Below, in pieces: positions 1 through 4,253 of a stretch of DNA of 5,969 bases. This stretch comes from Caldifarciminota bacterium (lineage in GTDB: Bacteria; Hydrothermota; Tepidihabitantia; Tepidihabitantales; JAOUPE01). The stretch lies in the NCBI GenBank assembly GCA_029880025.1, contig JAOUPE010000108.1, forward strand, positions 1 to 5,969. Direction: 5' to 3'. The position numbers were made by a program, and so were the translations under genes. The notes below the pieces were generated by a model, which made no database searches, was not told the origin of the DNA, and was given only the letters and a program-made list of their open reading frames with translations. The number at the start of each line of letters is the position of its first letter. Within the stretch, counting starts at the first letter, position 1.

Positions 1-1519
1 TCTGACGTAAGATATTACACATCTCTTCTAAAGTAGTATTGGCTTTGACCGCATCAATAAAATAAGGCATCAGGTTTTCATTCTTTGTCGTCGCCGAACC
101 TAAACGGTCAAGCGCCTCTTTAACTTTTGTTCGCTCGGCTTTGGTTCGAAACTCGGCTAAACTTTGCTTCCGTTCTTCGAACAACTGGTGCGAAACCTTA
201 AGAATTTCTTTCTTCGATTCTTCGGAAGGTTCCTGAAAAGCATTAACCCCAACAATCTTACGCTTCTCTTGTTCTATTTCTTTCTGATACCGATAAGCCG
301 AATCCTCAATCCGTCGCTGGATAAAGCCTTTTTCAATACTCGAAACAGCACCGCCCTGAGTCTCAATAGTTCTTAATAAATCCATTACCCCGGCTTCTAT
401 CTCATCGGTCAGTTTTTCTAAATAATAAGAACCTCCGATTGGGTCAACTACTTCAGAAACCCCACTCTCGCAGGCGACGATTTGCTGGGTTCGTAAGGCT
501 AAGGTGACAGCCCGTTCCGAGGGCAAAGCCAAAGCTTCATCAAAAGAATTAGTATGAAGACTCTGGGTACCGCCTAAAACTGCAGCCAAGGCTTGTAATG
601 CGACCCGTATTGCGTTATTCTCTGGCTGCTGAGCAGTAAGAGTCGAACCACAGGTTTGGGTATGAAAACGGAGCATCATCGATTTTGGCTCATTAGCTTT
701 GAACTTTTCTCTCATGATTCTTGCCCAGATTCTTCTGCCAGCACGGAATTTGGCAATCTCTTCTAATAAGTTATTATGGCAGCCAAAAAAGAAAGAGAGT
801 CTTGGACCAAAATCGTCAATCTTTAATCCTCGTTCTAAAGCCGCTTCGATATAAGCAATTCCGTCGGCTACGGTAAAGGCAAGTTCTTCAACCGCGGTCG
901 CACCGGCTTCACGTATATGATAACCTGAGATTGAAACCATATACCATCGTGGGATATGTTTACTGCAGTACTCCCAGATATCCATGGTCAGTTTTAGCGA
1001 AGGACGAACCGGGAAAATGTAGTTGCCTCGGGCAATGTATTCTTTTAGAATATCGTTCTGAACCGTACCGGAAAGTTTTTCACCGGACACACCATTTCTT
1101 TGAGCATTAACAATATACATCGCCATAATCATTGGTGCGGTAGCATTAATTGTCATCGAGGTCGAAACTTTATCCAATGGTATTTTGGTAAAAAGCACAG
1201 CCATATCATCAATCGTGCTGATAGCTACACCCACTTTACCAACTTCGCCCAGGGCAAAAGGAGAATCAGAGTCATAACCTAATTGGGTCGGTAAATCGAA
1301 GGCAACCGAAAGACCGGTCTGCCCTTTTTCTAAAAGATAGCGAAAGCGTTGATTTGTCTCTTTAGCATCACCAAAACCAGCATATTGACGCATTGTCCAG
1401 AGCCGACCTTTATACATGGTTGGATAGATACCGCGGGTAAAAGGAAATTTTCCAGGTTCGCCTAAGGATTGTTCATAATTAAAATTATCTAAATCCTCTG
1501 GTTTATAAAAAACTTTCAC
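1..1519 (-). CDS. Methylmalonyl-CoA mutase, catalytic (large) subunit, 3' end cut by window edge
   Basis: Adenosylcobalamin-dependent acyl-CoA mutase that interconverts (R)-methylmalonyl-CoA and succinyl-CoA in the cytoplasm, in propionate metabolism. The 506 visible residues cover the TIM-barrel domain. Family motifs seen are RQYAGF (44-49), FDLPTQ followed by GYDSD (74-85), QNDILKEY (154-161), SISGYH (196-201), EIAKFRAGRR (254-263), RFHTQT (284-289), GGTQSLHTNSFDEAL (316-330) and DPIGGSYY (359-366). Tyr46, Arg164 and His201 match the Tyr89, Arg207 and His244 that bind substrate in the Propionibacterium enzyme; isobutyryl-CoA mutases usually have Phe and Gln at the first two, so methylmalonyl-CoA is the likely substrate. 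The start is GTG: an in-frame TAG (1523-1525) lies two codons upstream and the next Met is residue 35, inside conserved sequence. The sequence leaves the window near the end of the catalytic chain (TLEEM, 496-500), so I cannot tell whether a B12-binding domain is fused or encoded separately. Confidence 0.93.
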   Translation of the reverse strand, partial: MKVFYKPEDLDNFNYEQSLGEPGKFPFTRGIYPTMYKGRLWTMRQYAGFGDAKETNQRFRYLLEKGQTGLSVAFDLPTQLGYDSDSPFALGEVGKVGVAISTIDDMAVLFTKIPLDKVSTSMTINATAPMIMAMYIVNAQRNGVSGEKLSGTVQNDILKEYIARGNYIFPVRPSLKLTMDIWEYCSKHIPRWYMVSISGYHIREAGATAVEELAFTVADGIAYIEAALERGLKIDDFGPRLSFFFGCHNNLLEEIAKFRAGRRIWARIMREKFKANEPKSMMLRFHTQTCGSTLTAQQPENNAIRVALQALAAVLGGTQSLHTNSFDEALALPSERAVTLALRTQQIVACESGVSEVVDPIGGSYYLEKLTDEIEAGVMDLLRTIETQGGAVSSIEKGFIQRRIEDSAYRYQKEIEQEKRKIVGVNAFQEPSEESKKEILKVSHQLFEERKQSLAEFRTKAERTKVKEALDRLGSATTKNENLMPYFIDAVKANTTLEEMCNILRQ

Positions 1520-1524
1520 AGTCT

Positions 1525-1552
1525 AATATAATTGGTGCGATTGAAAAGTCAA
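1525..1552 (-). promoter_or_regulatory. Predicted promoter of the mutase gene (leaderless layout)
   Basis: Read on the minus strand, TTGACT (1547-1552) and TATATT (1525-1530) are separated by 16 bases, a good sigma70-type match. Only five bases lie between the -10 box and the GTG start, so transcription should begin at or within a few bases of the start codon. No Shine-Dalgarno is present, and the in-frame stop overlapping the -10 box rules out an earlier start. The promoter is seen by eye; the transcription start is inferred. Confidence 0.6.
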
Positions 1553-1634
1553 GCATTGTAAATATCCATTTTTCTGATTATCTAAGCTATTAGGGTGTCT
1601 CAAATATTAAACATTCACTAATCAAAAATTTTCC

Positions 1635-1663
1635 TTGACATTTTGAAAAAAATTTATTATAAT
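1635..1663 (+). promoter_or_regulatory. Consensus sigma70-type promoter of the 86-residue ORF
   Basis: TTGACA (1635-1640), a 17-base spacer and TATAAT (1658-1663) match the bacterial housekeeping consensus at all twelve positions, in an A/T-rich setting. The expected start near 1670 gives a short leader of about 27 bases that contains the ribosome binding site. It faces away from the mutase promoter; the two -35 boxes are about 80 bases apart. By sequence this is the strongest promoter in the window. The region between them (1553-1634) is A/T-rich with only a weak inverted repeat (ATTAG 1589-1593, CTAAT 1618-1622). Confidence 0.7.
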
Positions 1664-1684
1664 TAAAATGAAAGTGGAAGGAGA

Positions 1685-1691
1685 AAGGAGG
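1685..1691 (+). promoter_or_regulatory. Strong Shine-Dalgarno of the 86-residue ORF
   Basis: AAGGAGG lies five bases before the ATG at 1697 and fixes that start. It is the only strong ribosome binding site in front of any gene here, because the five other genes have none that I can see. It also argues against a competing ATG at 1668, which sits too close to the -10 box to be reliably included in the transcript. Confidence 0.75.
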
Positions 1692-1696
1692 CCTGG

Positions 1697-1957
1697 ATGG
1701 CGATTCCCGTCACGATAAGTACATTTCATCTACATACAACTTTTGGCACTTTGTTTATTGAACCAAGTTTTGCCGTGTCTCCGAGCTGGCTGCCCCGGTC
1801 GGAACAAAGCTATAATGTTTATTTTTATGGGCCAAATGGCGAGAAAGTTTGGGAGATATGCGAACTTAAACCGATCGAGGTCGAACTTTTAACGCAAAAC
1901 TTTGGCTTGGGGGTGGGCAGACTGTATTCGACAAATATAGATGATTTGGAAATTTAG
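1697..1957 (+). CDS. Hypothetical protein, 86 residues
   Basis: I do not recognise this protein. It is probably real because it directly follows a perfect consensus promoter and a well-spaced strong Shine-Dalgarno. Its second half also reads like a folded domain, with a turn-like YGPNGEKVWE stretch (residues 44-53) followed by alternating polar and hydrophobic residues. The first 30 residues are rich in Thr, Ser, Phe and His without a positively charged start or a long hydrophobic run, so I see no signal peptide or membrane segment. The protein is mildly acidic at its C-terminus (DDLEI) and has one cysteine. A small, mainly beta-stranded cytoplasmic protein is my guess, with no function implied. 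It stands alone: mutase diverges on the left, and the HD gene on the right has its own promoter 70 bases on. No clear terminator follows. Confidence 0.6.
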   Translation: MAIPVTISTFHLHTTFGTLFIEPSFAVSPSWLPRSEQSYNVYFYGPNGEKVWEICELKPIEVELLTQNFGLGVGRLYSTNIDDLEI

Positions 1958-2027
1958 GACCTAAAACCACCCCCTCTTTGGTAATATAAACAAAGCCAAA
2001 TATAAATTCCCAAAATATAAGAAAACA

Positions 2028-2055
2028 TTGACGTCATCATAAATTCGCTTATCAT
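2028..2055 (+). promoter_or_regulatory. Predicted promoter of the HD-DUF5665-lpxB group (leaderless layout)
   Basis: TTGACG (2028-2033) and TATCAT (2050-2055) are 16 bases apart, and seven bases separate the -10 box from the ATG at 2063, so the transcript is predicted to start on or next to that ATG. No Shine-Dalgarno precedes the gene. The -35 box overlaps a perfect 8-base palindrome, TGACGTCA (2029-2036), which could be an operator half or chance. The promoter is seen by eye; its activity is inferred. Confidence 0.55.
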
Positions 2056-2062
2056 CAGAAAT

Positions 2063-2722
2063 ATGATTACCTTAAATAAATTAAAGAAAGACCCAGAGAT
2101 AGTCGCTTTCATCACTCAGGCTGATAAACAATTAGCCGCAATTGGTTATACCGAACACGGTTCAAGACATGCCCGGTTGGTTGCCAAGAATGCAAAAAAT
2201 ATTCTCTTGGAGCTGGGCTATGAAGAAAAAATTGCTGAACTTGCCGCTATTGCTGGCTATCTACATGATATTGGCAATGTTGTAAGCCGGGAACGGCATG
2301 AACAGACAAGTGCAATCATTGCCAAAGATATTTTGAATCGTTTAGGTTTACCGCCCAAAGAAATTGCCGAAATTATTTCAGCCTTAGGCAACCACCATGA
2401 AGAAACCGGTATGCCAATCTCAAACCTATCCGCTGCATTAATTCTTGCCGACAAAGCCGATGTGCATCGTAGCCGAGTGCGTAATCCAGAATTTATCAAA
2501 TTTGATATACATGACCGTGTCAACTTTGCGGTCAAACGTTCTACTCTGACCGTTAATAAAAAAGACAAAAAAATTATTTTTGATTTGAGTGTCGATACCA
2601 ATATTGCGCCGGTAATGGAATATTTTGAGATTTTTCTTTCTCGAATGTTGATTTCGCAAAAAGCCGCCGACTTCCTCAAATGTAAATTCGAACTTGTAAT
2701 TAATGGTAATAAACTAATCTAA
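2063..2722 (+). CDS. HD-domain metal-dependent phosphohydrolase
   Basis: Cytoplasmic HD-superfamily protein, a family that hydrolyses phosphate esters of nucleotides or related compounds using a metal centre; the substrate of this subgroup is not known to me. The HD signature is complete: His36 (in HGSRHA, 32-37), His68-Asp69 (in YLHDIGN, 66-72) and Asp130 (in LADKAD, 128-133) are the expected metal ligands. His79 and HHEE (111-114) add the extra histidines often seen in such proteins. The N-terminal two thirds is helical HD fold; the C-terminal part (about 155-219) looks like an alpha/beta tail that may dimerise or gate the site. At 219 residues it has the usual size of stand-alone bacterial HD hydrolases. 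There is no signal peptide. The DUF5665-like gene starts five bases after its stop, so co-transcription is likely. Confidence 0.88.
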   Translation: MITLNKLKKDPEIVAFITQADKQLAAIGYTEHGSRHARLVAKNAKNILLELGYEEKIAELAAIAGYLHDIGNVVSRERHEQTSAIIAKDILNRLGLPPKEIAEIISALGNHHEETGMPISNLSAALILADKADVHRSRVRNPEFIKFDIHDRVNFAVKRSTLTVNKKDKKIIFDLSVDTNIAPVMEYFEIFLSRMLISQKAADFLKCKFELVINGNKLI

Positions 2723-2727
2723 AAGCT

Positions 2728-3045
2728 ATGAGTGAATCAACTACACCCAAAGTTGATACTGAACAAAAACAAGAGTCTCAAGAGGTCAGGGCGAAAGATT
2801 TGGAAGGTAAACTTGATCTAATAGATATTCGTGGTCTTTTTGATTATATCCGGCATCCAGTACGGCTTTTCTTTTTGAACCTATTGGTTGGTATGGCACG
2901 GGGTCTGGGTTTTGCCATCGGCATGACAATCTTGGCAGCGCTAATCCTGTTTCTCTTGCGTCGAATAGTCAATGTTCCATTTTTGGGTAAATTCATTGCC
3001 CAGATTTTAGAAGTAGTAGAACAACACCGTTCATTATACCGCTAA
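2728..3045 (+). CDS. DUF5665-like small membrane protein
   Basis: A 105-residue protein of unknown role with one predicted transmembrane helix. Residues 1-30 are charged, rich in Gln, Glu and Lys, and probably disordered. Residues 36-52 look amphipathic (GLFDYIRHP onward). The helix lies at about 59-78 and is followed by two arginines. The stretch GMARGLGFAIGMTIL (55-69), then VNVPFLGKFIAQILE (81-95), resembles the DUF5665 family, where ARGLG, a glycine-containing helix and a G-x-F-I-A motif recur; I make this match from memory. No cleavable signal is evident, and the N-terminus is presumably cytoplasmic. It begins five bases after the HD gene without a Shine-Dalgarno, suggesting translational coupling, and is followed 50 bases later by lpxB. 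Its place next to lpxB hints at an envelope role, which is inference only. Confidence 0.8.
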   Translation: MSESTTPKVDTEQKQESQEVRAKDLEGKLDLIDIRGLFDYIRHPVRLFFLNLLVGMARGLGFAIGMTILAALILFLLRRIVNVPFLGKFIAQILEVVEQHRSLYR

Positions 3046-3060
3046 TCCTTTTAAAAATTA

Positions 3061-3089
3061 TTGAAACTTATCTGTTTAATTTCGATTGA
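3061..3089 (+). promoter_or_regulatory. Possible weak promoter before lpxB
   Basis: TTGAAA (3061-3066), 17 bases, then GATTGA (3084-3089), ending six bases before the lpxB ATG. The spacing repeats the leaderless geometry seen at the other promoters, but the -10 box matches TATAAT at only two positions. lpxB may simply be read from the upstream HD promoter. Listed because the 50-base gap has no ribosome binding site. Confidence 0.2.
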
Positions 3090-3095
3090 GTAAGT

Positions 3096-4190
3096 ATGTC
3101 GGCTATCGTAAGGAAAATTTTCATTTCGGCGGGTGAACCGTCAGGCGACCTCTATGGTTCGCTGATCGCTAAGGAACTTTTGGCAATTGACCAGAGTCTT
3201 GAAATATCTTGTATTGGCGCCGACCAATTAAAAGAATCCGGCGTGAATGTTATCCGGAATTCACAGGATTTAACCACTTTTGGGTTTTATGAAGGAATCA
3301 AAAATTATTGGAGAATTAAGAAGATTTATCAAGAAGTTTCAGATTATCTTGATTCGTTTCGACCCGATATTTTCCTTCCCATAGCGTTTGGTGGCTTCAA
3401 TCTTAAACTTGCCCGCAGCATGAAAAAAAATAAAACCAAGATTGTATATTTTGCCCCCCCTCAATTATGGGCATGGGGCAAATGGCGGACCAAAGAATTA
3501 AGAAAAAATACCGATAAAGTGATTTGTCTATTTCCGTTTGAGGAAAAATTTTTCCAAGATTTAGGCGTAAAGGCAATTTATTTGGGTAATCCGTTATTAG
3601 ACTATATTGAGAGCCAAGCCAATAAACCAGCCGCTGTCCTTAATCGCATACCAAAAGACTCTAAAATCATAACCTTTATGCCTGGTTCCAGAAAAGAAGA
3701 GATTGCCAGACATTTGCCTTTAATGCTGGAAATTTTTCAAAAGTTGAGAGATGAAATTGTTGAGGTGTATGGTTTGGTTATTATTGATAAGAGTTATTCA
3801 CTACCTAAGATTGATAATCTTTTCTTTACCGAAGAAGAAAAATACCAAATAATGGCAAATTCCAATTTAATCGTGCTCAGTTCGGGAACCGCATCATTAG
3901 AAGCGGCAATTCTTGGTGTCCCCCACATTGCAGTTTACCGTCTATCCCTTCCTACCTATCTAATCGCTCGAGCTTTAGTTAAAATTAGAAGATTCTCCCT
4001 ACCCAATATTATTTTACAGGAAGATATCATACCGGAATTTATTCAGCCCAAACTCCCTGATTTATACCCTGTTGTTATTAAGTTAATATCCAGTCCAAAT
4101 TCAATAATGAAACAGAAATTATCCAAGGTGAAGGAAGTTTTGATTAGACCAGGCGCAATTTCCAGAATTGCGGAACAGATTCTTTCCTGA
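3096..4190 (+). CDS. lpxB: Lipid-A-disaccharide synthase LpxB
   Basis: Family GT19 glycosyltransferase (GT-B fold) that joins UDP-2,3-diacylglucosamine to lipid X, making the lipid A disaccharide 1-phosphate and UDP at the inner face of the inner membrane. Its 364 residues are close to the usual 380. Motifs in order: SAGEPSGD (11-18), YFAPPQLWAW (118-127, normally Y-V-S-P-S-V-W-A-W), LFPFEEKFF (145-153), GNPLLD (164-169), MPGSR (195-199), LSSGTASLEAAILGVP (261-276), YRLSLPTYLIAR (281-292) and SLPN (301-304). Glu14, Arg199 and Asn304 match E. coli Glu15, Arg201 and Asn316. The odd point is residues 96-102, I-A-F-G-G-F-N, where the family usually has I-D-x-P-D-F-N, so both aspartates are lost. 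The reading frame is otherwise intact, with no sign of decay. It is probably the last gene of the HD-DUF5665 group. No other lpx gene lies in the window. Confidence 0.95.
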   Translation: MSAIVRKIFISAGEPSGDLYGSLIAKELLAIDQSLEISCIGADQLKESGVNVIRNSQDLTTFGFYEGIKNYWRIKKIYQEVSDYLDSFRPDIFLPIAFGGFNLKLARSMKKNKTKIVYFAPPQLWAWGKWRTKELRKNTDKVICLFPFEEKFFQDLGVKAIYLGNPLLDYIESQANKPAAVLNRIPKDSKIITFMPGSRKEEIARHLPLMLEIFQKLRDEIVEVYGLVIIDKSYSLPKIDNLFFTEEEKYQIMANSNLIVLSSGTASLEAAILGVPHIAVYRLSLPTYLIARALVKIRRFSLPNIILQEDIIPEFIQPKLPDLYPVVIKLISSPNSIMKQKLSKVKEVLIRPGAISRIAEQILS

Positions 4191-4218
4191 ATTAAAATTT
4201 ACTGCTTCATAAAAATCA

Positions 4219-4247
4219 TTGACATCAAAGAAATTTTGAAATATTGT
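4219..4247 (+). promoter_or_regulatory. Predicted promoter of the propeller gene (leaderless layout)
   Basis: TTGACA (4219-4224), a 17-base spacer and TATTGT (4242-4247), with six bases from the -10 box to the ATG at 4254. The -35 is perfect and the -10 matches four of six positions. No Shine-Dalgarno precedes the ATG, so a leaderless mRNA is predicted. It lies in the 63-base gap after lpxB, which has no visible terminator. Confidence 0.6.
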
Positions 4248-4253
4248 TTTATT

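Noticed and set aside
164..376. 70-codon plus-strand reading frame
   Set aside because: Lies antisense inside the conserved mutase gene; its composition reflects that gene and it has no start signals.
1100..1282. 60-codon plus-strand reading frame
   Set aside because: Antisense to conserved mutase motifs; the His/Arg/Asn-rich product looks like an artefact.
1589..1622. Inverted repeat ATTAG...CTAAT between the divergent promoters
   Set aside because: Five matching bases at each end, widely separated in A/T-rich DNA; not distinguishable from chance.
1668..1718. 16-residue leader ORF starting at the ATG four bases after the TATAAT box
   Set aside because: It fits the leaderless theme loosely, but the ATG is too close to the -10 box to be reliably transcribed, and it overlaps the much better-supported start at 1697 in another frame. 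The peptide has no attenuator-like codon run.
1976..2000. Possible hairpin terminator after the 86-residue ORF (CTTTG/CAAAG, or TTTGG/CCAAA)
   Set aside because: Only five base pairs, with a long A/T-rich loop and no following T run.
2438..2659. 73-codon minus-strand reading frame
   Set aside because: A second antisense frame over the HD gene with no start signals.
2257..2679. 140-codon minus-strand reading frame
   Set aside because: Antisense to the HD gene, whose complete metal-binding motifs show that the plus strand is coding.
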